From Turbatrix aceti (taxonomy: Eukaryota; Nematoda; Chromadorea; Rhabditida; Panagrolaimidae): a stretch of DNA of 64,000 bases. The stretch lies in the NCBI GenBank assembly GCA_963969345.1, contig OZ017766.1, forward strand, positions 9,982,001 to 10,046,000, given 5' to 3'. The translations under genes were made by a program, and so were the position numbers. Under the pieces are notes generated by a model. The model was given only the letters and a program-made list of their open reading frames with translations, was not told the DNA's origin and searched no databases. Below, in pieces: positions 1 to 10,616 of this stretch. The first letter of the stretch is position 1, and the number at the start of each line of letters is the position of its first letter.

Positions 1-57
1 TCTCTTCTTCGTCGTCGTCTTCCGCAACGAAGATTTTTTTTTTTCTGTTGTCGGGAG

Positions 58-66
58 CTATAAATA
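58..66 (+). promoter_or_regulatory. TATA box upstream of CPT1 copy A
   Basis: The sequence CTATAAATA lies about 255 bases before the CPT1 start codon, and the same site occurs before copy B at 11949-11957. Between it and the ATG is an AT-rich stretch ending in a TTTTTTTTCAG acceptor at 301-311. The primary transcript therefore probably starts near here and has either a 5'UTR intron or a trans-splice site at 311/312. The promoter is inferred from the motif and spacing only. Confidence 0.5.
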
Positions 67-319
67 TGAGAGATGTATTTTGAACTTGCTTCATTCATTT
101 GGAGAAACTGTAGGATTTTTTTATGGGGATGGTTTTTGGAGTTTGGGTTTTTACGTTTCTATGGAAATTTTTTTGGGTTATTCAAAAATATTTTTTTACA
201 AAATATAAATTTTTTTTTGAAAAAAAAATTGTCTACAAAACAAACGTTTTCAATCGTGTACATAAATATTTTTTTTTTAAACAAAAAACATCCAGCAATT
301 TTTTTTTTCAGAAGACAAA

Positions 320-3300
320 ATGGCCGAGGCACACAGCATCTCAGCTCTGAGTCTCCACCTATCCCACGATGGCATCTCCGTAACCTATGACCAGGAATTG
401 CTTCGCGATATCTGGCACGCTTTTTCCAGGGGTTACAAAAAGAGATTTGCCAAGTTTAAGGTATCAAAAAACCGTCTTCACAAAAAATATTAAATTATAA
501 TAATTTTTTTTTCAGAACGATTTTGCCACCGGTATCTGGCCTGCCAATTTTGCGTCTCTGGCGCTCGTCGTTGTGACGTCACTTTTTGTGGCATTTTTCA
601 ATTGCGATTCAACTTTAGGAATTGCATCCTTTTTTAGAAATTATGTGTTTTATTTTATTTTCGGGTAAGTTTTTTTTGCAAAAAAAATTTATTTTTACAT
701 ATTCAAATATTTTTAAAATATTAAATTTGTAATTTTTGTAAAACATCAAAAAATTTACCGTAACTTTTCGCGGAACAAATAAAATTCAAAAAATACCCGA
801 TATTTTTTATCAAAAATTTTTTTGTCTGCAAAAAAAAGGAAAATGGACTTTGTCCCCCTTCAAAAAAAATCTACCGTACTTCCGTTTTTTTGCACATTGT
901 GTTTTACGACCCGTGGACCACGTTTACCCTCGTGACGCCAACCAGATGAGTAGCGCGTCGTCCTTGATTACCTGCTCTTAACCGGGTTCGTCCGTCCGCC
1001 GGTGTACCAAATTTGACTTAACCAAAAAAAATCGAATCTATGTATTTACATTAGAAAGATTTTTTTAATACACATGTATGTAGAAATCTCTCTGCCTACC
1101 ACACTGATTTGTAGGGTAACCTAATCCATCAATTGTCAGAACCCACCTTGTGGTGGTCAATCAACCGAACGAATTTTGTCTCTTACTATCTTTCTTTCTT
1201 TTTTTTTATGAGAGAAGACGGGGAAAAATGGACTTTATTCGATCGTGATCAACATAGCAAACCATGTGTTGTCGTAGGCAATCAACAAATGTGTGTTTAC
1301 GTAAAGTGACGGAACTTGGATGAACGCACGGAAGATAAAAATGGGCGGAGTGGTCAAAGTCCATTTTTAAGTTCATTTTCTGGTCGGCGGGGTAAAAATA
1401 GACACTGAATGGGGAGTAAAAATTTTAAAGGAAGAATCAAAGAGCAGTTATAAATTTTTGCAGGTGTTCAAATTTTTGAACTTGTAATTTATAATACAAT
1501 TAATTAGTGAATAAAAATAGTATTGCACATAAAAAAATTAAGAAAACGCAAAACTAAATGACATTTTTTTTCAAATGAGGAAAAATTTTTGGATTTTTTC
1601 AAAAAAAAGATCGAAATTTAGGAACTTGTCCTAAAAACTTTCGGATTTTGATAATCTGCAATTTTTTACGGCACAAAAAAAGTTTTGTTGCAACACTAAA
1701 AAAATGTTTCCTAAAATTTAAAATTTTCCTAAAAAATGTCCTAATTTAGAAAATTAGTCATCTTTTTTCAAATTCTGAAAAAAAATGCAAAATTAAATAA
1801 AAAAATAATTTTTCATTTTCAGCCCAGGATTCTGGTCAAAATACTGCGCAGTGGTGGTAGCGGGTGTCCTTCTATGGCTTTTACTCATCCAAGTTCTCCG
1901 ACTCTTCATCAAGACTCTTCTCTCGTACAAAGGATGGATGTACGAAAGCCCCCACAACGGAAAAATTTCAGCGAAAACCAAATTGTGGTTTGTAAGTTGT
2001 CCCGCAGCGAAAAAAAAACTTTTGCTGTAAAATAATAATTTTTTAGCAAATTGTTCACCTGATTTCCCGCTTCCAACCAATGCTTCACTCTTTTCAAGGA
2101 GCTCTCCCAAAACTGCCACTTCCGTCGCTGGAACAAACTTTGGAAAAGCATCTTTTGTCGATGAAACCCATCACGACGCCTGAGGAATACGATGAACTTG
2201 TCGAGCTTTCGGAAAAGTTTGCCAAGGGTATTGGACCGAGGCTTCAGCGTTACCTGATCATCAAATCATGGCTCTCGACGAATTATGTATCCGATTGGTG
2301 GGAAGAATTCGTTTACATGCGCCAGCGTTCGCCAATCATGGTTAATTCCAATTACTACGGTTTTGACGCTCTCAACCTCCACCCAACCAAAGTTCAGTCA
2401 GCCCGAGCCGCCAACGTTACCTGGGCTGCCTGCGTGTTCCGCCGGAAAATCGAATTCCAAGAAATCTCGCCATTCAGCATTTCACCGAAATCCAAAGTTC
2501 CGTTCTGCACTTCTCAGTACCAAAGAATGTTCAACTCCTGCAGAATCCCAGGCATTGAGTCTGATTCCTTCCAGCATTGGAATGACGCGAAGCACGTTGC
2601 TGTCTACTGTCGGGGTTGTTGGTTCAAATTGCCGATCCACAACGGAAAGAGACTTCTCGAGCCCGCTGAGCTCCAGCAGGCGTACGACGCGATTCTGCAC
2701 GGCGATTTGTCCACTTCGAAGGGAGAAGAAAAGTTGGCGGCACTGACGGCGGGAGAACGCCCTCACTGGGCCCAGGCGAGAAAGAAGTACTTCGCGACGG
2801 GTATCAACAAGCAGAGTCTTCGAGCAATTGAACGCGCTGCTTTTGTCGTTGCTTTGTTGGACGAAGAATATAATTATGATCCGGTGAGTTTTTTTGGGAC
2901 ATAAAATTTTTAGAAAAACAAAATTTGAAAACAACATTAATAAAAAATTCATTTTAGAACAAAAGTGCAAAATAAAAAAAATGTTTTCTAAAAAAATAAG
3001 ATTTTAGGAATCTGTTCTAAAAATTTAGAAAATTTGAAAAAAAATATTGTAAAAATTTTTTGTGCAGTAAAAAACCTAATTTAGCTATTTTTTTCTAGAA
3101 ATTAGGCACATGTCCAAAAATTTCCTAATTTTTAAATTTGTGCCAAAAGTTAATATAATTTTTTTACAAAATCAAATTTTTCAGAACGACGACACCCAAC
3201 TGGACTCCTACGCTCAATGCTTGCTTCACGGCAGCGGACACAATCTCTGGTTCGACAAAACCTTCAACTTTGTCATCCTGAAAAACGGCAAAACCGGAGT

Positions 3301-4613
3301 CAATACCGAACACTCATGGGGCGATGCTGCGGTTACGGCCCACGCAGTCGAATTCATGCTCCTCCAAGATGCTGTCAAGCGAGGCTACGACGAGAAAGGA
3401 AACTGCGTTGGCACGAAAGAAATCTTCCTCCCCGCAACCCGACTTCAGTGGCACTTCTGCGACGAACTCATTCGGGATATCGATATTGCGCATGACGTTG
3501 CAAAAAAGTTGATTGCGGACAACGATATGGCGACACTTGTTTGGACTGAATTCGGAAAAGGACTCATCAAGAAGCTCAGAATTTCGCCGGATGCTTTTAT
3601 CCAGGCTTGTCTTCAGTTGACCTATTTTAGGGTATGTTTGGATTTTTTTTGGGTTCTGAGTTCAAAAAAAAATTTGGAGCAAAAAAAATTTTTGGTAAAA
3701 ATTAGGACTTTAAAAAATAATTTTAGAAATTTTGATTTTTGGACCAAAATATGAGATTTTAGGTTTTAAAATAGAATTTAGGATTTTTTTTGGATTTTTG
3801 GTAAGAAATTATATTTTTTGGCCAAAAAAACGTTTTTTTACAATTTTTTGGTTCCGAAAGGAAAAAAATGATTACTAAACTTATATTTTTTTAGAATCAA
3901 CACAAATTCTCCCTGACCTACGAAGCCTCGATGACGCGTCTCTTCCGCGAAGGGAGAACCGAAACCGTCCGTTCCTGCACCGTCGAATCCTCCGCATTCG
4001 TTCACGCCATGCTCAATCCCGACTCGACCCGCGAAGAACGACTTGGTCTGCTACGAGTCGCCGCTGAACGCCATCAGGACCTCTACCGAGATGCCATGAC
4101 CGGCCAGGGCGTCGATCGTCACCTCTTTGCGCTCTACGTCGTCCAGCGCTACCTCGAAGAAGAATCTCCGCTCTTCAAGAAAATCTTCCCTCCAAGCTAT
4201 CTGCTCTCGACTTCTCAGACGCCCCTAAACCAATGCGAAGAAGACGAAAAAAATGTTGCCCCAGAAGTTCGGGCCAAAATTATCAGCGCTGGTGGCGGTT
4301 TTGGTTGTCCGACGGATAAGGGCTACGGTGTGTCGTACATCATCATGGGCGAACACCAGATTGCCTTCCACATCTCTTCCAGGCATTCTGCAGAGAATAC
4401 GGTAAGTTCAAAAATTTATTATAAAAAATTTTTATGTCCAACAAAAAAAATTTTTAGGATTCGAAAAAGTTCCGTGAAGATTTGATCACGTCTCTCCGCG
4501 ACATGCGAGCACTTTTTGCCCCGCCCACCACCAATGGCACGACGCCTGCTGTGGTCGAAAAGACAAACGGTCATGCTGCAATCAACGGCAAAGCCAATGG
4601 AAAATCGCTGTAA
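320..4613 (+). CDS. Carnitine O-palmitoyltransferase 1, copy A (complete, 7 exons)
   Basis: CPT1 transfers long-chain acyl groups from CoA to carnitine at the mitochondrial outer membrane, the controlled step of fatty-acid import. Exons read as 320-460, 516-664, 1823-1991, 2047-2883, 3185-3631, 3895-4401 and 4458-4613; phases agree and give 801 aa, close to the 750-800 typical of the family. The N terminus ([12 protein letters not shown], then a KKRFAKFK tail) resembles the CPT1 regulatory segment. Exons 2 and 3 encode two hydrophobic stretches fitting the two membrane segments. The catalytic histidine sits in NTEHSWGDA (exon 5), and exon 6 carries the C-terminal acyltransferase signature region ending at [16 protein letters not shown]. 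The ATG follows a TTTTCAG acceptor. The C-terminal tail is Asn/Gly/Thr-rich. Copy B is almost identical, differing visibly by Phe/Leu at the start of exon 4 and a few silent sites. Confidence 0.95.
665..1822 (+). other. Large second intron of CPT1 copy A with a non-AT-rich island
   Basis: This 1.16 kb intron is far longer than its neighbours (50-300 bp). Its centre, about 890-1400, is less AT-rich than the flanks and looks inserted, but I see no inverted termini, target duplication or reading frame. The same sequence is in copy B at 12556-13713, so it predates the duplication. Confidence 0.5.
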
Positions 4614-4756
4614 ATCAATAGTTTGAATGAAATGTTTTTATTTGAATTTTCGCAGTCAATTACGATTTTACGAAGTTTCTGGTACCTCGCTCCCATTTTT
4701 TACACGTGTTTTGTTTGTATTTGTATCAAGTTGCCATACTTTTTCGGGATTTTGTA

Positions 4757-4762
4757 ATAAAA
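4757..4762 (+). terminator. Poly(A) signal of CPT1 copy A
   Basis: AATAAA lies 144 bases after the stop codon, in a sequence shared by copies A, B, C and F (copy B at 16648-16653). Confidence 0.7.
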
Positions 4763-4785
4763 GTTGTAACGTGTTGGAAAATTTG

Positions 4786-5532
4786 GTGAAGGGTCAGACC
4801 GGTATGTCATGTGGCACACCCAATGGTTAAGCATAGCACGCGCCGGCTGTCTGGACTATCCTGCTTTCCCTGGTCTTTCACTGGTTTTTCTTCGTTCAGC
4901 GCGCGTCGCACTCATGAAGAGAGATTCTTCCGCTGCCCGAGCGCGCTGGTCGAATTGGTTGCAAAAAAAGGAATCTTTGGCCAAATTTGGAAATTTTTAC
5001 TTTTTCAAATTAGATTCGTAATTAGAATAATATTTGAAGAATTTTGATGTGTTTTTTGGAATTGTGGGACAACTTTTGAACAAAATCGAGTAGGGTACTG
5101 TAGAAAAAATCCAGGAAGCTTCAAAATGCAGGTGAAAAGCTGAAAATTTCAGTACATACTAAAAACAAAATTTCCTTTCGAATGGCATACTCAGTTTTTT
5201 GATATCGATTTGATAAACGTTTGAAAAAACGGTTTATTTCGGAAATTTGAAAAATTCGGCACTGTTTAGAACATTGATCAAAAAGTGAATATTACCAATC
5301 GAAAGCGCAATATCTTTTTTATCTATTCTGAAATTTTCACAGACCTACCGTATCCCTGGGGCATACGGTAGCGATTCTTCCAAACCAATATTTGTTCAAA
5401 CGCCTGAGGCTATGAGGTAAAGCGCTGCAGAACAAAGTGAAATAAAACATCTTGTAAGAAATTTTTCGGCCTACAAAATGATGTAACTCCTGAATTTTTA
5501 TCTATTTTTTTGGCTTCACACTATTAATTCGC
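4786..5532 (+). repeat. Dispersed repeat R1, copy 1
   Basis: A block of about 750 bp starting GTGAAGGGTCAGAC and ending TATTAATTCGC. It recurs at 16677-16721 plus 18361-19065, 22712-23458, 27778-28522, 61423-62156 (diverged) and inverted at about 62562-63165. It contains a conserved hairpin at 5345-5371 with arms CTACCGTAT and ATACGGTAG. The copies after CPT1 came along with the CPT1 duplications, while the 61-63 kb copies are independent, so this is a mobile or once-mobile repeat. No coding frame is convincing. Class is unknown: no clear terminal inverted repeats or target duplication were found. Confidence 0.75.
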
Positions 5533-5756
5533 CCAGAGAACTGATGGTTGTTGTTGAATATTTTTGTGGTGCGTGGGAATGTTCTAAATTTTTTTTTTAG
5601 TAAAAAAAAAATTTTCATAATTTTTTTAAGAAATTTTTTTTACACCAAAAATTGTATCAGAATTTTTCGGTGAATAAAAAAGAAGTATGTATATTCTCAT
5701 ATATTTATGATGAAATAATATGGAAAACGCTTATACAAATCATAAAAATGAACATT
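5533..5756 (+). other. 3' flank of the retropepsin-like gene, cut at a rearrangement junction
   Basis: This sequence matches the region between R1 and the 3' end of the intact retropepsin-like genes (compare 19066-19345). It stops about 15 bases short of where that gene's stop codon would be and joins inverted CPT1 exon 6 at 5757. About 2 bases (GT) are shared at the junction. The same junction is at about 23682. Confidence 0.7.
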
Positions 5757-7975
5757 GTCGAGAGCAGATAGCTTGGAGGGAAGATTTTCTTGAAGAGCGG
5801 AGATTCTTCTTCGAGGTAGCGCTGGACGACGTAGAGCGCAAAGAGGTGACGATCGACGCCCTGGCCGGTCATGGCATCTCGGTAGAGGTCCTGATGGCGT
5901 TCAGCGGCGACTCGTAGCAGACCAAGTCGTTCTTCGCGGGTCGAGTCGGGATTGAGCATGGCGTGAACGAATGCGGAGGATTCGACGGTGCAGGAACGGA
6001 CGGTTTCGGTTCTCCCTTCGCGGAAGAGACGCGTCATCGAGGCTTCGTAGGTCAGGGAGAATTTGTGTTGATTCTAAAAAAATATAAGTTTAGTAATCAT
6101 TTTTTTCCTTTCGGAACCAAAAAATTGTAAAAAAACGTTTTTTTGGCCAAAAAATATAATTTCTTACCAAAAATCCAAAAAAAATCCTAAATTCTATTTT
6201 AAAACCTAAAATCTCATATTTTGGTCCAAAAATCAAAATTTCTAAAATTATTTTTTAAAGTCCTAATTTTTACCAAAAATTTTTTTTGCTCCAAATTTTT
6301 TTTTGAACTCAGAACCCAAAAAAAATCCAAACATACCCTAAAATAGGTCAACTGAAGACAAGCCTGGATAAAAGCATCCGGCGAAATTCTGAGCTTCTTG
6401 ATGAGTCCTTTTCCGAATTCAGTCCAAACAAGTGTCGCCATATCGTTGTCCGCAATCAACTTTTTTGCAACGTCATGCGCAATATCGATATCCCGAATGA
6501 GTTCGTCGCAGAAGTGCCACTGAAGTCGGGTTGCGGGGAGGAAGATTTCTTTCGTGCCAACGCAGTTTCCTTTCTCGTCGTAGCCTCGCTTGACAGCATC
6601 TTGGAGGAGCATGAATTCGACTGCGTGGGCCGTAACCGCAGCATCGCCCCATGAGTGTTCGGTATTGACTCCGGTTTTGCCGTTTTTCAGGATGACAAAG
6701 TTGAAGGTTTTGTCGAACCAGAGATTGTGTCCGCTGCCGTGAAGCAAGCATTGAGCGTAGGAGTCCAGTTGGGTGTCGTCGTTCTGAAAAATTTGATTTT
6801 GTAAAAAAATTATATTAACTTTTGGCACAAATTTAAAAATTAGGAAATTTTTGGACATGTGCCTAATTTCTAGAAAAAAATAGCTAAATTAGGTTTTTTA
6901 CTGCACAAAAAATTTTTACAATATTTTTTTTCAAATTTTCTAAATTTTTAGAACAGATTCCTAAAATCTTATTTTTTTAGAAAACATTTTTTTTATTTTG
7001 CACTTTTGTTCTAAAATGAATTTTTTATTAATGTTGTTTTCAAATTTTGTTTTTCTAAAAATTTTATGTCCCAAAAAAACTCACCGGATCATAATTATAT
7101 TCTTCGTCCAACAAAGCAACGACAAAAGCAGCGCGTTCAATTGCTCGAAGACTCTGCTTGTTGATACCCGTCGCGAAGTACTTCTTTCTCGCCTGGGCCC
7201 AGTGAGGGCGTTCTCCCGCCGTCAGTGCCGCCAACTTTTCTTCTCCCTTCGAAGTGGACAAATCGCCGTGCAGAATCGCGTCGTACGCCTGCTGGAGCTC
7301 AGCGGGCTCGAGAAGTCTCTTTCCGTTGTGGATCGGCAATTTGAACCAACAACCCCGACAGTAGACAGCAACGTGCTTCGCGTCATTCCAATGCTGGAAG
7401 GAATCAGACTCAATGCCTGGGATTCTGCAGGAGTTGAACATTCTTTGGTACTGAGAAGTGCAGAACGGAACTTTGGATTTCGGTGAAATGCTGAATGGCG
7501 AGATTTCTTGGAATTCGATTTTCCGGCGGAACACGCAGGCAGCCCAGGTAACGTTGGCGGCTCGGGCTGACTGAACTTTGGTTGGGTGGAGGTTGAGAGC
7601 GTCAAAACCGTAGTAATTGGAATTAACCATGATTGGCGAACGCTGGCGCATGTAAACGAATTCTTCCCACCAATCGGATACATAATTCGTCGAGAGCCAT
7701 GATTTGATGATCACGTAACGCTGAAGCCTCGGTCCAATACCCTTGGCAAACTTTTCCGAAAGCTCGACAAGTTCATCGTATTCCTCAGGCGTCGTGATGG
7801 GTTTCATCGACAAAAGATGCTTTTCCAAAGTTTGTTCCAGCGACGGAAGTGGCAGTTTTGGGAGAGCTCCTTGAAAAGAGTGAAGCATTGGTTGGAAGAG
7901 GGAAATCAGGTGAACAATTTGCTAAAAAATTATTATTTTACAGCAAAAGTTTTTTTTTCGCTGCGGGACAACTTG
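5757..7975 (-). pseudogene. Inverted CPT1 fragment, exons 4 to 6
   Basis: This is the reverse complement of copy A from 4211 back to 1993. It holds part of exon 6 (5757-6073), all of exon 5 (6337-6783), all of exon 4 (7085-7921), and intron 3 up to but not including its GT donor. Reading frames within exons remain open, but the promoter, exons 1-3 and the 3' end are missing, so no CPT1 can be made. Two differences from copy A show in exon 4: Leu to Val in the QRYLIIKSW segment, and Arg to Leu near its start. With copy A it makes inverted arms of 2.2 kb separated by 1545 bp. A second copy is at 23683-25901. Confidence 0.9.
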
Positions 7976-8433
7976 TAACCGCAGCATCGCCCCATGAGTG
8001 TTCGGTATTGACTCCGGTTTTGCCGTTTTTCAGGATGACAAAGTTGAAGGTTTTGTCGAACCAGAGATTGTGTCCGCTGCCGTGAAGCAAGCATTGAGCG
8101 TAGGAGTCCAGTTGGGTGTCGTCGTTCTGAAAAATTTGATTTTGTAAAAAAATTATATTAACTTTTGGCACAAATTTAAAAATTAGGAAATTTTTGGACA
8201 TGTGCCTAATTTCTAGAAAAAAATAGCTAAATTAGGTTTTTTACTGCACAAAAAATTTTTACAATATTTTTTTTCAAATTTTCTAAATTTTTAGAACAGA
8301 TTCCTAAAATCTTATTTTTTTAGAAAACATTTTTTTTATTTTGCACTTTTGTTCTAAAATGAATTTTTTATTAATGTTGTTTTCAAATTTTGTTTTTCTA
8401 AAAATTTTATGTCCCAAAAAAACTCACCGGATC
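7976..8433 (-). pseudogene. Second inverted CPT1 fragment (exon 5 start, intron 4, exon 4 tip)
   Basis: Directly after the first inverted fragment, the minus strand repeats the first 150 bases of exon 5 (7977-8126), all of intron 4, and the last 6 bases of exon 4 (8428-8433). The same stretch is therefore present twice in a row in inverted orientation (compare 6634-7090). It has no coding capacity of its own. The same piece is at 25902-26359. Confidence 0.88.
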
Positions 8434-8550
8434 CAAGATGCTGTCCTTCGAAGTGGACAAATCGCCGTGCAGAATCGCGTCGTACGCCTGCTGGAGCTCA
8501 GCGGGCTCGAGAAGTCTCTTTCCGTTGTGGATCGGCAATTTGAACCAACA
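8434..8550. other. Composite junction: templated insert plus inverted exon 4 piece
   Basis: After the exon 4 tip come about 12 bases identical to plus-strand exon 5 (CAAGATGCTGTC, as at 3365-3376). These are followed by about 106 bases of minus-strand exon 4 (8445-8550, as at 7243-7348), and then the sequence flips to plus-strand exon 4. Three orientation or position switches in 120 bases are typical of template switching during replication. The sister locus at 26357 has a simpler join. Confidence 0.85.
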
Positions 8551-10190
8551 GTTGGCGGCACTGACGGCGGGAGAACGCCCTCACTGGGCCCAGGCGAGAA
8601 AGAAGTACTTCGCGACGGGTATCAACAAGCAGAGTCTTCGAGCAATTGAACGCGCTGCTTTTGTCGTTGCTTTGTTGGACGAAGAATATAATTATGATCC
8701 GGTGAGTTTTTTTGGGACATAAAATTTTTAGAAAAACAAAATTTGAAAACAACATTAATAAAAAATTCATTTTAGAACAAAAGTGCAAAATAAAAAAAAT
8801 GTTTTCTAAAAAAATAAGATTTTAGGAATCTGTTCTAAAAATTTAGAAAATTTGAAAAAAAATATTGTAAAAATTTTTTGTGCAGTAAAAAACCTAATTT
8901 AGCTATTTTTTTCTAAAAATTAGGCACATGTCCAAAAATTTCCTAATTTTTAAATTTGTGCCAAAAGTTAATATAATTTTTTTACAAAATCAAATTTTTC
9001 AGAACGACGACACCCAACTGGACTCCTACGCTCAATGCTTGCTTCACGGCAGCGGACACAATCTCTGGTTCGACAAAACCTTCAACTTTGTCATCCTGAA
9101 AAACGGCAAAACCGGAGTCAATACCGAACACTCATGGGGCGATGCTGCGGTTACGGCCCACGCAGTCGAATTCATGCTCCTCCAAGATGCTGTCAAGCGA
9201 GGCTACGACGAGAAAGGAAACTGCGTTGGCACGAAAGAAATCTTCCTCCCCGCAACCCGACTTCAGTGGCACTTCTGCGACGAACTCATTCGGGATATCG
9301 ATATTGCGCATGACGTTGCAAAAAAGTTGATTGCGGACAACGATATGGCGACACTTGTTTGGACTGAATTCGGAAAAGGACTCATCAAGAAGCTCAGAAT
9401 TTCGCCGGATGCTTTTATCCAGGCTTGTCTTCAGTTGACCTATTTTAGGGTATGTTTGGATTTTTTTTGGGTTCTGAGTTCAAAAAAAAATTTGGAGCAA
9501 AAAAAATTTTTGGTAAAAATTAGGACTTTAAAAAATAATTTTAGAAATTTTGATTTTTGGACCAAAATATGAGATTTTAGGTTTTAAAATAGAATTTAGG
9601 ATTTTTTTTGGATTTTTGGTAAGAAATTATATTTTTTGGCCAAAAAAAACGTTTTTTTACAATTTTTTGGTTCCGAAAGGAAAAAAATGATTACTAAACT
9701 TATATTTTTTTAGAATCAACACAAATTCTCCCTGACCTACGAAGCCTCGATGACGCGTCTCTTCCGCGAAGGGAGAACCGAAACCGTCCGTTCCTGCACC
9801 GTCGAATCCTCCGCATTCGTTCACGCCATGCTCAATCCCGACTCGACCCGCGAAGAACGACTTGGTCTGCTACGAGTCGCCGCTGAACGCCATCAGGACC
9901 TCTACCGAGATGCCATGACCGGCCAGGGCGTCGATCGTCACCTCTTTGCGCTCTACGTCGTCCAGCGCTACCTCGAAGAAGAATCTCCGCTCTTCAAGAA
10001 AATCTTCCCTCCAAGCTATCTGCTCTCGACTTCTCAGACGCCCCTAAACCAATGCGAAGAAGACGAAAAAAATGTTGCCCCAGAAGTTCGTGCCAAAATT
10101 ATCAGCGCTGGTGGCGGTTTTGGTTGTCCGACGGATAAGGGCTACGGTGTGTCGTACATCATCATGGGCGAACACCAGATTGGAAGGGGA
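8551..10190 (+). pseudogene. CPT1 copy E, exon 4 end to exon 6, truncated at both ends
   Basis: Plus-strand CPT1 resumes at the equivalent of position 2733. It has the end of exon 4 (8551-8701), exon 5 (9003-9449) and exon 6 from 9714. Exon 6 is cut at 10190, just after the codons for GEHQ, by an LTR. Exons 1-3 and exon 7 are missing. Two marker bases (CTAAAAATT at about 8922 and GTTCGTGCC at about 10086) match copy B, not copy A, although the adjoining inverted fragment matches copy A. Frames are open across exon 6 into the LTR, which would add an unrelated tail. Confidence 0.9.
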
Positions 10191-10603
10191 GTGCCGACGG
10201 GGCGCTTGGCGTCCCGCCGGCCAAGCACCCGCGAGTGCGTGCGCCATCCCCGACGCCCGAACCGACGACACAGAAAGAACCCCGCACTGATCATCGACTA
10301 CGCTACGTGCCTTCAGAGGAACCCCGGCGAAAGGAAGCGCGCTGGTCCCGTCGTGGCGACTGATGTGAGTCAGTCTTATCTCCCTGCTCGTGCGTGACTG
10401 GTTGGCCACGACGAGCTCTCTCTCTCCCTCTGTGTTGTTGTTGATGTTACTCAAACTCGTGTGGTGCTGAGATCTACGTGATTCGGCGAGGCTCAGTTGG
10501 GCTTGTGTATTTATGCTACGAACCAGGAATAAAGCTACATCACGATTCGGAGCGACTACGGCGGAAGGGTTCAGGACTGCGGCGAGAAGCCTCGGTAGCA
10601 ACA
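10191..10603 (+). mobile_element. Solo or 5' LTR of a retrotransposon
   Basis: A GC-richer 413 bp block starts TGGAAGGGG and ends AGCAACA, i.e. with the TG...CA ends of LTRs. It holds a possible promoter TATTTATG (10510-10517) and an AATAAA signal (10531-10536) close to its end, the usual LTR order. It is followed at once by TGATATCAGATGC, which resembles the initiator-Met tRNA primer site TGGTATCAGAGC. It interrupts CPT1 exon 6. No second LTR, gag or pol follows, so the element is truncated. Superfamily (Copia, Ty3 or Pao) cannot be told. Confidence 0.6.
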
Positions 10604-10616
10604 TGATATCAGATGC
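10604..10616 (+). other. Probable tRNA primer-binding site
   Basis: TGATATCAGATGC lies directly after the LTR end and is one or two bases away from the complement of the initiator-Met tRNA 3' end. Its position supports the LTR call; it is now disconnected from any pol gene. Confidence 0.5.

Noticed and set aside
2482..2970. 162-codon frame antisense to CPT1 exon 4
   Set aside because: It is the complement of a strongly coding exon and recurs with every copy; no start context or domain.
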